Part shown: in pieces, positions 29,479 to 40,110 of the stretch
Layout: each line of letters starts with the position of its first letter
Numbering within the stretch: position 1 is the first letter of the stretch
Assembly: GCF_040819555.1 (NCBI RefSeq)
Contig: NZ_CP161920.1
Span: 2,107,001-2,171,000, forward strand
DNA length: 64,000 nucleotides
Origin: Nitratireductor sp. GISD-1A_MAKvit
GTDB lineage: Bacteria; Pseudomonadota; Alphaproteobacteria; Rhizobiales; Rhizobiaceae
Reading direction: 5' to 3'
Notes under the pieces: generated by a model
Told to the model about the DNA's origin: nothing
Seen by the model: the letters and a program-made list of their open reading frames with translations, nothing else
Databases searched by the model: none
Made by a program: the position numbers and the translations under genes

Positions 29479-32061
29479 ATGGCAAGGCACACCGGGGGAG
29501 AAATCCACGCAGCACCGATTGTTGACCAGAGCTCTCGGCCGGGCGCCATTGCGCGGCTGATCATATTCATCGTCATCCTCACGCTTTCGGCGGTCGCGTT
29601 TTCCGTTTTTCGCGACAGCCTAGGAGACCCTTTCCTGCTTGGCCTTCTTGGCGTGCTGGCGATGATCGGAGTCGGCTTTCTGTTTGCCACTGCAATCGGA
29701 TTCGTGCAGGTGGCACCGCGTTCTGCGGGCAGCGAACTGTCGAGGGCCTTTGTCGATTCCATGGAGGAGGGCCTCGTGGTTGCGGACACCAAGGGCCGCA
29801 TCCTGTATGCCAACAATGCTTATGCAGAAATGACCGGGGCGACATCCGTCGCTGACGTGAAAACGGTCGACAGCCTTCTTTCCGACAATCCTGAAGCGGC
29901 ACCGGTGATCGAAAAGCTGTCGGCCGGACTGCGCGACGGCCGCGCGGGCGATGGCGAGTTTCGCCTTACTCGATCCATTCGCCCCGGCAGTCACCTCGGT
30001 GCACGCTGGTATCGCACCTGGGCGCGAATCTTCAAACTTCCGGGCTATCGTCAGCCCGTTTCAGCCTGGCAGATTGCCGATATCTCGGAAGAGCGTGCAG
30101 AACAGGAACGTTTTTTCCTCGATCTGCAAAAGGCAATCGATCACCTCGATCACGCACCGGCCGGCTTTTTTGCTGCGGATCCCGATGGCCGCATCACCTA
30201 TATCAACGCCACACTTGCCGAATGGCTGGGGCTCGATCTTGCCAACTTTGTTCCGGGCGCGGTCCGGCTTCCACAGATCGTCGCCGGTGACGGCATGGCA
30301 CTGATCAATGCTGTGAAAGCCGATCCCGGCACAGCACGCAACGCAATGATCGATCTCGACCTTTCCACGATCGACGGTGAGGTGTTGCCGGTTCGCTTCA
30401 TGCATCGGGTAACGGCCAGCCGGGAGGGTGCCGTAGGCCCTACCCGAACCATTGTTCTCAACCGCCAGGTGGGAGAAGACGCTTCAGCGGATCTGCGGGC
30501 TTCCGAAGTTCGCTTCACGCGCTTCTTCAATTCCACGCCCATGGCGATTGCCTCCGTGGATCACGACGGACGCATTCTGCGCACCAACGCACCGTTTCTT
30601 TCGCTTTTCTCACGGGTGGTGGACAGTGACGCGCTTGAACGGAACATCCGGCTTGATGCGGTCATCCATCAGAATGATCACGAAGCGTTTGCCGTCGCAC
30701 TGGAACGGGCGAAGCAACGTCAGGCCGAAATCGCACCCATCGACACCGTGCTTCCCGATGATGAAGAGCGACATGTGCGCTTCTATGTGAATCCCGTCGT
30801 GGACCACGAAGGTGGTGAAGGCGCGGAAGAAGCGGCCATCGTCTATGCGGTGGAGACGACCGAGCAAAAAGCGCTCGAAGCGCAGATGGCGCAGAGCCAG
30901 AAGATGCAGGCCGTTGGCCAGCTTGCCGGCGGAATTGCACACGATTTCAACAATGTGCTGACGGCCATCATTATGGCATCGGATCTGCTTTTGACGAATC
31001 ATCGCCCGTCGGACCCGTCCTTCCCCGACATCATGAACATCAAGCAGAATGCCAACCGTGCCGCTTCACTGGTGCGACAGCTTCTTGCGTTCTCCCGCAG
31101 GCAGACACTGCGTCCGGAAGTGCTCAACCTCACCGATGTCCTGGCAGACCTTCGCATGCTCTTGGCGCGCCTTGTTGGAAACGAGATATCGCTCGCCATC
31201 GAGCATGGCCGTGACCTCTGGCCAGTCAAGGCGGATATCGGCCAGTTCGAGCAGGTGGTGGTCAATCTCACCGTCAACGCCCGTGACGCCATGCCGGAAG
31301 GGGGCAAACTTCATGTGCGCACCCGCAATGTGAGTGCGGAGGAATGCGCAAAATTCCCATATCGCGAGCTCGTTGCGGCCGATTACGTTTCGGTTGAGGT
31401 CAGCGACTCCGGAACGGGTATAGATCAGGAAACCATCAAGAAGATCTTCGAGCCGTTCTTCACCACGAAAGAGGTCGGCAAGGGGACCGGGCTCGGGCTG
31501 TCCATGGTCTATGGTATCGTGAAGCAGACGGGTGGGTTCATTTTCTGCGATTCCGAACTCGGGAAGGGGACAACCTTCAGGATTTTCCTGCCGCGGCACA
31601 TCCCCAGCGAAGCGGAGAAAGTTTCCGAGGAAGCGACTGCACAGAACGATGCCGCAGTGCGCGCGAAGGAAGAAAACAGAGACCTTTCCGGTTCGGCGCG
31701 TGTGCTTCTCGTCGAGGACGAGGATGCTGTTCGAATGGGCAGTGTGCGCGCGCTTTCCTCTCGTGGATATGAGGTTCACGAAGCGAGCTCGGGTGTGGAG
31801 GCTCTTGAAATCTTCAACGAACTTGACGGCAAGGTTGATATCGTCGTTTCCGATGTGGTCATGCCGGAAATGGACGGACCGACCCTGCTTGGCGAGTTGC
31901 GCAAGGTACAACCGGATATCAAGTTCATCTTCGTGTCGGGCTACGCAGAAGACGCCTTTGCGAAGAACCTGCCCGAGGATGCCCAGTTCGGATTCCTGCC
32001 CAAACCATTCTCCCTCAAGCAGCTTGCAACTGTGGTGAAGGAGATGCTCGAAGACGGGTGA
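29479..32061 (+). CDS. cckA: Cell-cycle hybrid histidine kinase CckA
   Basis: Top kinase of the CckA-ChpT-CtrA/CpdR phosphorelay. It has two N-terminal membrane helices ([38 protein letters not shown]), two or three PAS domains (~residues 70-450), the H-box [18 protein letters not shown] with H488, an N-box [13 protein letters not shown], and G-boxes SDSGTGI and [18 protein letters not shown]. The C-terminal receiver carries D792 in [13 protein letters not shown] and KPF near the end. I place the start at the ATG at 29479, before the conserved-looking [14 protein letters not shown]; the frame is open to 29305 and another ATG lies at 29398. Confidence 0.93.
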   Translation: MARHTGGEIHAAPIVDQSSRPGAIARLIIFIVILTLSAVAFSVFRDSLGDPFLLGLLGVLAMIGVGFLFATAIGFVQVAPRSAGSELSRAFVDSMEEGLVVADTKGRILYANNAYAEMTGATSVADVKTVDSLLSDNPEAAPVIEKLSAGLRDGRAGDGEFRLTRSIRPGSHLGARWYRTWARIFKLPGYRQPVSAWQIADISEERAEQERFFLDLQKAIDHLDHAPAGFFAADPDGRITYINATLAEWLGLDLANFVPGAVRLPQIVAGDGMALINAVKADPGTARNAMIDLDLSTIDGEVLPVRFMHRVTASREGAVGPTRTIVLNRQVGEDASADLRASEVRFTRFFNSTPMAIASVDHDGRILRTNAPFLSLFSRVVDSDALERNIRLDAVIHQNDHEAFAVALERAKQRQAEIAPIDTVLPDDEERHVRFYVNPVVDHEGGEGAEEAAIVYAVETTEQKALEAQMAQSQKMQAVGQLAGGIAHDFNNVLTAIIMASDLLLTNHRPSDPSFPDIMNIKQNANRAASLVRQLLAFSRRQTLRPEVLNLTDVLADLRMLLARLVGNEISLAIEHGRDLWPVKADIGQFEQVVVNLTVNARDAMPEGGKLHVRTRNVSAEECAKFPYRELVAADYVSVEVSDSGTGIDQETIKKIFEPFFTTKEVGKGTGLGLSMVYGIVKQTGGFIFCDSELGKGTTFRIFLPRHIPSEAEKVSEEATAQNDAAVRAKEENRDLSGSARVLLVEDEDAVRMGSVRALSSRGYEVHEASSGVEALEIFNELDGKVDIVVSDVVMPEMDGPTLLGELRKVQPDIKFIFVSGYAEDAFAKNLPEDAQFGFLPKPFSLKQLATVVKEMLEDG

Positions 32062-32148
32062 TCTGACGCAATGTGGCCCTCGGAAACCGGGATTGTGTTC
32101 CCGGGCTCCGGGGGAGGCGATCTCGCGTCATCGCTTTGATGCGAATGG

Positions 32149-33453
32149 TCACACCGTGACGGCCCGCTCCACCCGGTTCTGGGCGCCAAAAAGCCTGATG
32201 TAGCGCTCGATCTCTGCAGGATCGCCGGTGGCCTTTTGAGGGTTGTCGGACAGTTTGACAGCCGGGTTTCCATCGGCCGTGCTGACCTTGCAGACCACTG
32301 AAATCGCCTTCAGGCCTTCAACCTCCTTGGGCGCGCAGTCCTCGAAATCGTTGGTGAGGTTGGTACCCCAGCCGAACGCCATGCGTACCCTGCCTTCAAA
32401 GTGGCGATAGGCTTCCTCTATCGTGTCGACATCCAGCCCGTCGGAGAAGATGAGCAGCTTGTCGCGCGGGTCCTTGCCATGCTTGCGCCAGAACTCGATG
32501 ATGCGTTCGCCACCCTCGATCGGCGGTGCACTGTCTGGCCGGAACCCGGTCCAGTCAGCGACCCATGGCGGAGCGTTGCGCAAAAATGTTTCCGTGCCAA
32601 AAGCATCGGGCAGAACAATCAGGAGATTGCCGCCATAGTAGCTTTGCCAGTCCTGAAGGACACGGTAGGGCGAAGCGAGGATCTCTTCGTCCGTCTGGGC
32701 AAGGGCGGCCAGCACCATCGGCAGCTCATGCGCGTTTGTTCCAAGCGCTTCAAGGTCCGTATCCATTGCCAGAAGCACGTTGGAAGTGCCGGTAAAGGAG
32801 TCTCCGATGCCTTCCTTCAATGCCTCCACGCACCAGCGCTGCCAAAGAAAGGAATGCCGGCGTCTGGTGCCAAAGTCCGAAATCCTGATGTTCGGCAGTT
32901 TTTTCAGCCGCTCCACCTTTGTCCAGACCTTGGCCTTGGCGCGCGCGTAAAGCACGTCGAGTTCGAAGCGACCGAGAGAGCGCATCGCTGCTCTTGAACG
33001 CAGTTCATTGATGATGGCGAGGGCAGGGATTTCCCACATGGTGGTCTCCATCCACTTGCCATGAAAATGCAGCTCGAACTGTCCGTCGCGCCGTGTGAGC
33101 TCATATTCGGGTAGGCGGAAATCGGCGAGCCAACGCAGGAACTCGGGCTGGAAAATCTGTTTCTTGCCATAGAACGTGTTGCCTGCGAGCCAGATCATCT
33201 CTTTTTTGGAGAAACTGATCGCGCGGGCGTGATCGAGCTGCTCGCGGAGTTCTCCCTCATCAATCTCGTCCGCTAGCCGGACCGATTTGTTGCGGTTGAT
33301 GAGTGAGAAAGTGGCATCGACATCAGGATAGAGGCCCCAGATCATCTGCAGCATGAGCAGCTTGTAAAAGTCCGTGTCGAGCAGACTGCGGCAGATTGGA
33401 TCAAGCTTCCATGTGTGATTGTAAACGCGGCGCGCGATATCGGTTTTCGGCAT
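32149..33453 (-). CDS. pncB: Nicotinate phosphoribosyltransferase
   Basis: Makes nicotinate mononucleotide from nicotinate and PRPP with ATP, in NAD salvage. The 434-residue protein has [20 protein letters not shown] near the N-terminus, [15 protein letters not shown] around the regulatory-phosphohistidine region, and [17 protein letters not shown] with the phosphate-binding loop near the C-terminus. It is convergent with cckA. NadE, at the start of the window, serves the same pathway but is not linked in an operon. Confidence 0.95.
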   Translation of the reverse strand: MPKTDIARRVYNHTWKLDPICRSLLDTDFYKLLMLQMIWGLYPDVDATFSLINRNKSVRLADEIDEGELREQLDHARAISFSKKEMIWLAGNTFYGKKQIFQPEFLRWLADFRLPEYELTRRDGQFELHFHGKWMETTMWEIPALAIINELRSRAAMRSLGRFELDVLYARAKAKVWTKVERLKKLPNIRISDFGTRRRHSFLWQRWCVEALKEGIGDSFTGTSNVLLAMDTDLEALGTNAHELPMVLAALAQTDEEILASPYRVLQDWQSYYGGNLLIVLPDAFGTETFLRNAPPWVADWTGFRPDSAPPIEGGERIIEFWRKHGKDPRDKLLIFSDGLDVDTIEEAYRHFEGRVRMAFGWGTNLTNDFEDCAPKEVEGLKAISVVCKVSTADGNPAVKLSDNPQKATGDPAEIERYIRLFGAQNRVERAVTV

Positions 33454-33650
33454 GGTGATTTGATCCTGCGAGTGTCAGCCACCGGGTCGCGGCCGTTATT
33501 TGCCGGGCAGACCACACCGGCAGGCCACGATTGTCAACGTTTGCGTGATGTGAACTGGCTGTGCGGTCGAGAAAACCACATATGAATTCAATGAGAAGGC
33601 GTTGGTGAGCCAGTTCGCGCGGGGCCGGTCATGAACCGGCATTGCGTTGG

Positions 33651-33666
33651 TTAATGTCTCGTTAAC
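33651..33666 (+). promoter_or_regulatory. Candidate full CtrA box upstream of the secreted cysteine-rich gene
   Basis: TTAA-N7-TTAAC is seen exactly (TTAA at 33651 and TTAA at 33662 followed by C). This is the consensus full site of the alphaproteobacterial cell-cycle regulator CtrA. It lies 48 bases before the ATG at 33714, a suitable position for promoter control. One 8-base match in 64 kb can arise by chance, so the confidence is modest. Confidence 0.45.
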
Positions 33667-33713
33667 GCATCGGGCCGAAACTCGGAGACGGGAGGAGCCC
33701 ATAGGAGGTGACG

Positions 33714-34052
33714 ATGTTCAACTCTGGATCCACCCTTGCTGACCTGCTTCAGGCGGGCATGTTTTGCCTGGTCGCGGCCTTGCTGACTGTTGATGGTTCT
33801 GTCGCCCATGAGGCAGAGCGCGGCTGGCGTTATCCCTACGCCTGCTGCTCGGATCGCGACTGCCGCGAAATCAGGGACGCCGCCGTTTCGGAGGGGCCCG
33901 ATGGATACGTCATAGAGGTCACGGGAGAACTCCTTCCCTATACGGACAGGCGGGTTCGCAACTCGCCGGATGGCGTGTTTCACTGGTGCTCGGTGGCCGG
34001 GCGGGATGATACGCGAACCATCTGTCTGTTCGTGCCTCTGCGCAGTTTCTGA
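33714..34052 (+). CDS. Exported cysteine-rich protein of unknown function
   Basis: A 112-residue protein with an N-terminal hydrophobic signal (LLQAGMFCLVAALLTVDGSV) and a mature part starting near HEAERGWRYPYACC. It carries the cysteines of YACCSDRDCREI plus two near the C-terminus (FHWCSV and RTICLFVPL), so disulphides are likely. A strong ribosome site AGGAGG lies five bases before the ATG at 33714. I know homologues exist in Rhizobiales as hypothetical proteins but know no function. A candidate CtrA box precedes it. Confidence 0.7.
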   Translation: MFNSGSTLADLLQAGMFCLVAALLTVDGSVAHEAERGWRYPYACCSDRDCREIRDAAVSEGPDGYVIEVTGELLPYTDRRVRNSPDGVFHWCSVAGRDDTRTICLFVPLRSF

Positions 34053-34086
34053 CACCTCGCACGAAGCCGCGAAACGACACGATCGA

Positions 34087-35619
34087 TCAAAGCGGGATGT
34101 TGTCGTGTTTCTTCCAGGGGTTCTGCAGATCCTTGTTTCGCAGCATGCGCAAGGCGCGGGCGATGCGCTGCCGGGTCGAGTGCGGCATGATGACTTCATC
34201 GATGTAGCCGCGTTCTGCCGCCACGAAGGGAGATAGAAACCTGTCTTCATACATGCGGGTGTGGGCCGCAATCTGCTCGGGATCGTCAATGTCCTTGCGA
34301 AAGATGATCTCAACCGCACCTTTGGCGCCCATGACTGCAATCTGGGCGGAGGGCCAGGCGTAATTTATGTCGCCACGCAGGTGCTTCGATGCCATGACAT
34401 CGTAAGCTCCGCCAAAGGCTTTTCGGGTGATCAGGGTAATTTTGGGGACGGTGGCTTCCGCATAGGCGAAGAGCAGTTTGGCACCATGTTTGATAAGGCC
34501 ACCGTATTCCTGCGCGGTGCCAGGCAGGAAGCCCGGCACGTCGACATAGGTGACGATGGGGATGTTGAAGCAGTCGCAGAAGCGTACGAAGCGAGCCGCC
34601 TTGCGTGAAGCATCCGAATCCAGAACGCCGGCGAGCACCATCGGCTGATTGGCCACGAAACCCACAGTCCGCCCCTCCACGCGGCCAAAACCCGTGACAA
34701 TGTTTTTGGCGAATGACGCCTGGATTTCGAAGAAATCGGCTTCATCGCAGGTCTTCAGGATCAGTTCGCGGATATCATAGGGTTTGTTGGCGTTGTCGGG
34801 AACCAGCCGGTCGAGCGAGTGGTCGGGTTCAGAAATGGGTTGAAAACACTCGATCTCGGGCAGGTCCGCAGTGTTGGAAGTGGGCAGGAAGTCTATGAGC
34901 CTGCGCATCTGCAGGAGCGCTTCGACATCATTGTCATAGGCTCCATCGGCAATCGACGATTTGACCGTATGGACAGAGGCCCCGCCAAGCTCTTCCGCGG
35001 TAACGGTTTCGTTGGTTACCGTTTTGACCACATCGGGACCGGTGACGAACATGTAGGATGTGTCACGGACCATGAAGATGAAGTCTGTCATTGCCGGAGA
35101 ATAGACGTCACCACCGGCGCAGGGACCCATAATGACAGATATTTGCGGTATCACGCCCGAAGCGAGAACGTTTCGCTGGAATATCTCGGCATAGCCGCCA
35201 AGAGCGGCGACGCCTTCCTGAATGCGCGCACCGCCAGCGTCGTAAAATCCGATAATGGGAGCGCGGTTCTTTAGGGCCATTTCCTGGACCTTGACCACTT
35301 TTTCTGCATGTGCCTCGGAAAGAGATCCGCCGAAGACGGTGAAATCCTTGGCAAAAACGAATACAGTGCGGCCGTTGACTGTGCCCCAGCCCGTGACGAC
35401 ACCATCGCCTGAGATGCGGGTCTTTTCCATGCCGAAATCGGTGGATCTGTGTTCGACGAACATGTCAAACTCTTCGAAGGAGCCTTCGTCGAGAAACGTC
35501 TCGATGCGCTCGCGCGCGGTCAGCTTCCCCTTGGCGTGCTGGGCCTCAATGCGGCGTTTCCCACCACCTTCTCGCGCCGCGAGGCGGCGACGCTCCAGTT
35601 CCAGAAGCACCTCTTTCAT
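34087..35619 (-). CDS. pccB: Acyl-CoA (propionyl-CoA) carboxylase beta subunit
   Basis: Carboxyltransferase subunit that moves CO2 from biotin to propionyl-CoA, giving methylmalonyl-CoA. The 510-residue protein has the two crotonase-like carboxyltransferase domains. Typical segments are [20 protein letters not shown], the oxyanion region [35 protein letters not shown] and [16 protein letters not shown]. The alpha (biotin) subunit pccA is not beside it in this window. It is convergent with the small exported protein and is followed upstream by gloA. Confidence 0.93.
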   Translation of the reverse strand: MKEVLLELERRRLAAREGGGKRRIEAQHAKGKLTARERIETFLDEGSFEEFDMFVEHRSTDFGMEKTRISGDGVVTGWGTVNGRTVFVFAKDFTVFGGSLSEAHAEKVVKVQEMALKNRAPIIGFYDAGGARIQEGVAALGGYAEIFQRNVLASGVIPQISVIMGPCAGGDVYSPAMTDFIFMVRDTSYMFVTGPDVVKTVTNETVTAEELGGASVHTVKSSIADGAYDNDVEALLQMRRLIDFLPTSNTADLPEIECFQPISEPDHSLDRLVPDNANKPYDIRELILKTCDEADFFEIQASFAKNIVTGFGRVEGRTVGFVANQPMVLAGVLDSDASRKAARFVRFCDCFNIPIVTYVDVPGFLPGTAQEYGGLIKHGAKLLFAYAEATVPKITLITRKAFGGAYDVMASKHLRGDINYAWPSAQIAVMGAKGAVEIIFRKDIDDPEQIAAHTRMYEDRFLSPFVAAERGYIDEVIMPHSTRQRIARALRMLRNKDLQNPWKKHDNIPL

Positions 35620-35726
35620 GCGTGTCTCCCCCCTTCGGCGATGAACGGACCTTTGCTGTTAGCATGGGTCGACAGTGAGGCAAATACGCCGCGCACGGCA
35701 TTCCGCACGCGGCGCATGCGCGAAGA

Positions 35727-36167
35727 TTACCAGCTGCCGGTATTCTTCATGGATGCCCAGGGTTCTCTCGGTTCCTTCGCTCCGCCTTTCTGCAAGAGTT
35801 CAATCGAAATGCCATCAGGTGAACGGATGAAGGCCATGCGCCCGTCACGCGGAGGGCGGTTGATCGTGATACCGGCACTCATCAGCCGGTCGCACAGGGC
35901 GTAGATGTCATCGACTTCATAGGCAAGGTGGCCAAAGTTCCGGCCCCCGGCATATTCTTCCGGATCCCAGTTGTAGGTGAGCTCGACCAGTGGGGCCTGC
36001 TCTTCCAGCGCACGCGCTTCATCTTCCGGCGCCGATAAGAACACGAGGGTGAAACGGCCTTTCTCGTTTTCTGAACGACGAACCTCGGTGAGGCCAAGCT
36101 TGTTGCAGTAGAAATCCAGTGATTCCTCGAGATTCTTCACGCGGACCATGGTGTGCAGATATCGCAT
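35727..36167 (-). CDS. gloA: Lactoylglutathione lyase (glyoxalase I)
   Basis: Converts the methylglyoxal-glutathione hemithioacetal to S-lactoylglutathione. The 146-residue protein shows all four metal ligands of the E. coli type: H5 in [10 protein letters not shown], Glu in LVELTYNW, His in [11 protein letters not shown] and Glu in GISIELLQ. The ATG at 36167 fits the family start; an ATG at 36179 adds four residues. It lies upstream of pccB on the same strand with a ~107-bp gap. Confidence 0.94.
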   Translation of the reverse strand: MRYLHTMVRVKNLEESLDFYCNKLGLTEVRRSENEKGRFTLVFLSAPEDEARALEEQAPLVELTYNWDPEEYAGGRNFGHLAYEVDDIYALCDRLMSAGITINRPPRDGRMAFIRSPDGISIELLQKGGAKEPREPWASMKNTGSW

Positions 36168-36393
36168 CTTTGTCCTCATTTTCGGGTTTACGTATCAGAT
36201 ACAGCGGGGCTACCCGCGCCATTCGGCAATGTTGCACGTTAACTGATTGTGCTGCACTGCGGAAATCTCTCAACTCGGTTTGTTTTCACCTGTTGTTGAA
36301 AATCAAAAACTGGGTCTTGCTATGCCACAAAGTGCCAATGCTATCTTCGAACTACACAGTGAGTCGGGCGGACTTGAAAAAAGGCTTGATGGA

Positions 36394-36990
36394 ATGGACG
36401 ACAAGTCCTCGACAACCAGAGCGTATGATGCCGGCGAGAACGCGGCGAGCGTCGATAACGCTGCAGAACTCGGCGAACACGTTGAAATCTCCGGTTCGAT
36501 CAAGTGGTTTGATGTCGCAAAGGGCTTTGGTTTCATTCTTCCCGACAACGAAGAGCATGGGGATGTGCTACTTCACGTAACCTGCATGCGCAAGGACGGG
36601 TTCCAGACCGCACCCGAGGGGGCCCGCGTCGAGTGCTATGCGCGCAAGGGCGATAGGGGGCTTTATGCTTTGAAGGTCCTCTCAATGGACCTGTCAACGG
36701 CGGTTCAGCCGAGCGAAGACGAGCCGACGAGGACCCATGCGATCGTCAAGCCGACCAGCAAGCTGGAGCGGGCCATCGTCAAGTGGTTCAATCGCGCCAA
36801 GGGGTATGGCTTTGTTACCCGCGGCGAAGGCACCGAAGACATTTTCGTGCATATCGAGATCGTGCGAAAGTCCGGGATGACGGAGCTGGTTCCCGGTCAG
36901 GTCGTGGTGGTTCGTTTCGGTCCCGGTGAAAAAGGCCTCTCTGCCACAGAAATTCACGCTGACAACGGTACTTTGAACGTTGCGCATTGA
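36394..36990 (+). CDS. Protein with two cold-shock domains
   Basis: An RNA/DNA-binding protein with two CspA-type domains in 198 residues. The first has RNP1 GFGFI ([17 protein letters not shown]) and the second has KGYGFVTRG, with RNP2-like VLLHV and IFVHI. Tandem cold-shock proteins are usual in Rhizobiales and are placed, as here, directly before a DUF192 gene. The ATG at 36394 ([16 protein letters not shown]) is the most family-like start; the frame is open to 36247, with another ATG at 36322. Confidence 0.9.
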   Translation: MDDKSSTTRAYDAGENAASVDNAAELGEHVEISGSIKWFDVAKGFGFILPDNEEHGDVLLHVTCMRKDGFQTAPEGARVECYARKGDRGLYALKVLSMDLSTAVQPSEDEPTRTHAIVKPTSKLERAIVKWFNRAKGYGFVTRGEGTEDIFVHIEIVRKSGMTELVPGQVVVVRFGPGEKGLSATEIHADNGTLNVAH

Positions 36991-37023
36991 CGTCGCTTTC
37001 GCGATGCAGTGAAACTGACGACA

Positions 37024-37555
37024 ATGATGCATCTGTTCAATCGTCTGTTGTTTCGCTCCCGATTTGCCGGTCTGATAGCGCTGGCTCTCGTTGCGGGGTA
37101 TGCGGAGAGCCCGGCTCAGGGAATGGCTCATGGGATCACTCATGGGACAACAATGCGTCTGCCCGTCGACCCGGCCCCCCCTGGTTGTGGACACAGCGCA
37201 CGGCAGCATCGAGTTCGAGGTGGAGATTGCAGACGAGCCGGGTGAGCGTCAGCGCGGCCTGATGTTTCGTCAGTCAATGCCCGCCAACCGTGGGATGCTC
37301 TTCATCTTTTCCACAGAGCGCAGGCACGGGTTCTGGATGCAGAATACTCCAATGGCGCTGGATCTGATCTTTATTGGCTCGAGCGGAGAGGTCCGGGCGA
37401 TAGCGCCCGGAATTCCCTTTTCTACCGCTTCGATTTCACCGGACGTGAGATCGCAATTCGTGCTTGAACTCAAATCTGGAACCGCGCAAAAGATGGGCAT
37501 GAAGGTCGGCGACAAGGTGCATCATCCGCGCATCGCGTCGGCTGTTGCAAAGTAA
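37024..37555 (+). CDS. DUF192 exported protein, frameshifted
   Basis: A DUF192 family protein of unknown function, 176 residues after repair. The N-terminal signal (FAGLIALALVAGYAESPAQG) and the domain are in different frames. Deleting one base from the C7 run at 37175-37181 joins them as RLPVDPAPLVVDTAHGSIEF. The domain has the standard signatures ERQRGLMFRQSMPANRGMLF and FWMQNTPMALDLIFI. It forms a conserved pair with the upstream cold-shock gene. Confidence 0.85.
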
Positions 37556-37577
37556 CCGGCATTGGCGTTTCCCTGAC

Positions 37578-38342
37578 ATGCAGACCTTTCGTAACGATGG
37601 TTTCGAACTTGCTTACATAGACGAGGGGAAGGGCGTTCCCATCCTTCTCATCCACGGCTTCGCTTCCACGCATTTCGTCAACTGGGTTGCTCCAGGCTGG
37701 GTTAAAACGCTGCGCGATGCCGGATACCGGGTTCTTGCGCTCGACAATCGCGGACACGGTCGCTCCCAGAAGAGCCATGACAAGGCCGATTACACACCCC
37801 GGAAAATGGCGGCTGATGCGGCCGCACTGCTCGATCATCTGGAGATTCCGCGCGCCCATATCATGGGCTATTCGATGGGGGCACGCATTTCTGCCTTTCT
37901 CGCCCTGGAGGCGCCTCATAAAGTGGCCTCGCTGATCCTCGGCGGGCTGGGGCTTGGCATGGTTGAGGGCGTTGGAGACTGGGATGAGATCGCTGAAGCG
38001 CTTCTCGCCGATGACCCGGACAAGATCGTTTCGGAACGGGGAATGATGTTCCGCAAGTTTGCGGATCAGACGAAGAGCGATCGCAGGGCGCTTGCCGCGT
38101 GTATCGCCACCTCGCGTGAATTGCTCAGTGCTGCCGATGCCGCGCGTATCGATGCTCCGGCACTGGTTGCTGTCGGTACACGTGATGACATTGCCGGCTC
38201 TGCGGAAGGACTGGCCAATCTGTTGCCAGCCGGCGAGGCGTTCTCCATTGAGCGGCGCGACCACATGCTTGCGGTCGGTGATCGCACCTTCAAGGCTCGT
38301 GCTCTGGAGTTCCTGAAGGAGCATCCGCTCGATGAAGCCTGA
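37578..38342 (+). CDS. Alpha/beta hydrolase
   Basis: A 254-residue hydrolase. It has the oxyanion segment LLIHGFASTHFVNW, the nucleophile elbow GYSMGA (Ser), the acid in ALVAVGTRDDIAG and the catalytic His in RRDHMLAVGD. The substrate is unknown. The ATG at 37578 lies 23 bases after the DUF192 stop. It overlaps the following hydrolase gene by 11 bases, so the two are probably expressed together. Confidence 0.85.
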   Translation: MQTFRNDGFELAYIDEGKGVPILLIHGFASTHFVNWVAPGWVKTLRDAGYRVLALDNRGHGRSQKSHDKADYTPRKMAADAAALLDHLEIPRAHIMGYSMGARISAFLALEAPHKVASLILGGLGLGMVEGVGDWDEIAEALLADDPDKIVSERGMMFRKFADQTKSDRRALAACIATSRELLSAADAARIDAPALVAVGTRDDIAGSAEGLANLLPAGEAFSIERRDHMLAVGDRTFKARALEFLKEHPLDEA

Positions 38343-39199
38343 AGGGACCACGTTCACCGGTGTAGAAGGAAACGGGCTGGCAGCCGACATTTGGGATGGT
38401 GGCGGGCGCCCGGTGGTGTTTCTGCATGGTGGCGGGCAGACAAGGCGTGCCTGGGATGCAACGGCGCGCTCAGTAGCCGAGCGCGGCATGCGCGCAATCG
38501 TGATTGACCAGCGCGGTCATGGAGAAAGCGCTTGGGTGAAAAGCGGCAACTATGGCTTTCACCACTACGGTGAGGACGCCGCCACGCTGTTTCGACAGGT
38601 TGAGGAGCGTTTTCACGCGCGCCCCTCGGCGGTCGGGGGCCTCGCTCGGCGGTTTGGCGTCCCTGACGGCGGAAATGCATGAAGGGCCACTTCTCGAGGC
38701 ACTGGTCCTCGTCGATATCACGCCTAGGCTCGAGCGCTCGGGCGTCGACAGGATCCAGGGCTTCATGGGCGCCCGCATGGAAGAGGGATTTGCTTCCCTT
38801 GAAGAGGCCGCCGATGCGATTGCTGCCTATTTGCCCAATCGCGCGCCCCCCCGTTCGCTGGAGGGCCTGCGCAAAAATCTGAGGCTGGATCCGGATGGTC
38901 GTTATCGATGGCACTGGGACCCAGCCTTTATCAAGGGCGACAGAAGCATCAACCATGGGGCAGAGGATCTCATGCAGGAGCTGATGTCGGGCCTGCCGCA
39001 GCTGAAACTGCCGGTCCTGCTCGTGCGGGGTGTGCGTTCGGAGCTGGTGCGTGAAGCGCATGCCCGTGAATTCGTTTCACTCACACCCTCTGCCTCCTAT
39101 GTGGACGTGGGGGGCGCCGGACACATGGTGGCCGGGGACCGAAACGATGTTTTTGCAGACGAGGTCCTGAAATTTCTTGACTGCGATCAGGCTGCGTAG
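38332..39199 (+). CDS. Alpha/beta hydrolase, frameshifted
   Basis: A second hydrolase, 288 residues after repair. The N-terminal part has FLHGGGQTRRAWDATA and IDQRGHGESAW. The nucleophile elbow is broken by the G5 run at 38635-38639: with G4 it reads RPSAVGASLGGLASLTAEMH, which restores G-x-S-x-G. The catalytic His is in VGGAGHMVAGDRND near the end. It is unlike its neighbour in detail, so it is not a recent duplicate. The substrate is unknown. Confidence 0.85.
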
Positions 39200-39203
39200 G
39201 CGG

Positions 39204-40004
39204 TCAGCTGCCCCCAAACCTTGGCGGCCTGCTTTCACGAAACGCCCGACGCCCCTCCGCATAGTCAGTGCTTTCGAATGTCATGTCTCCGATTGTCTGG
39301 GCTCTTTGGACATCTTCCGGTCGGCATGAGAGTGCGGCGGTGATGGATGCCTTGGATGCACTGATCGACAGGGGCGCATTGCTGGCGATGGTTGCGGCGA
39401 TCTCGCTTGCTCGCCGGATGAGCACGTCGGTGGGAACGATTTCGAGAATGAAGCCGCATTCGCGTGCCCGGGCGGCATCGATGCGCGCACCCGTGAAGGT
39501 GAGATATCGTGCCATCTGCGCACCGGCCGTGGCGACGATATCGCCCATCGCTTCGACCGGATAGGCGAGCCCAAGGCGTGCTGCAGGCACGGAGAACAGG
39601 GCGTCGGGCGTTGAAATGCGCAGATCACAGGCCGCAGCCAGTCCGAAGCCGCCGCCAAAGCAGACACCAGAAATCGCGGCAAGCGTGGGGAGCCTTGTAT
39701 TGCGGATTGCCGCGAAGGCACGGGCATTCAGGTTTTCATACGCCCGTGCTGTCTCGGCATTGCCCCGAACGGTATCGAATTCCGATATGTCGGCACCCGC
39801 ACAGAAATTGTCTCCGTCCCCGCGCAGAATGATCACCCGGACGGATTTGTTCGCCTCCAGGCTTTCGATCGCGGCGATCAGCTCCTTCCACATCGTCTGA
39901 GAAATCGCGTTCATCTTGCTCGGTCTAGCAAGCAGAAGCGTAGCGACCCCCTGCGTAACCGAGAGGCGTAAACCGGGCTCAACAGAAGACGTGGTTTCTG
40001 CCAT
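39204..40004 (-). CDS. Enoyl-CoA hydratase/isomerase family protein
   Basis: A 266-residue crotonase-fold protein with the CoA/oxyanion segments NFCAGADISEF and GVCFGGGFGLAAACDLRI. The position of the first catalytic Glu of hydratases (usually P-E) reads VPAARLGLAYP, with Ala instead; a Glu occurs slightly later in VEAMGDI. It may therefore catalyse isomerisation or another crotonase reaction instead of hydration. It is convergent with the hydrolases and divergent from cysE. Confidence 0.85.
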   Translation of the reverse strand: MAETTSSVEPGLRLSVTQGVATLLLARPSKMNAISQTMWKELIAAIESLEANKSVRVIILRGDGDNFCAGADISEFDTVRGNAETARAYENLNARAFAAIRNTRLPTLAAISGVCFGGGFGLAAACDLRISTPDALFSVPAARLGLAYPVEAMGDIVATAGAQMARYLTFTGARIDAARARECGFILEIVPTDVLIRRASEIAATIASNAPLSISASKASITAALSCRPEDVQRAQTIGDMTFESTDYAEGRRAFRESRPPRFGGS

Positions 40005-40110
40005 GCTTCAATATTCCTGACGCTCGAGTGATGATTTAGCGGTTCAATTAACAAGGCTTCTGACGTATGTTTGGGCACAAGGCAAGTTATGATGCCGGCG
40101 GAGAAATCCC

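Noticed and set aside
31066..31911. 281-residue minus-strand frame
   Set aside because: Antisense to the kinase and receiver domains of cckA.
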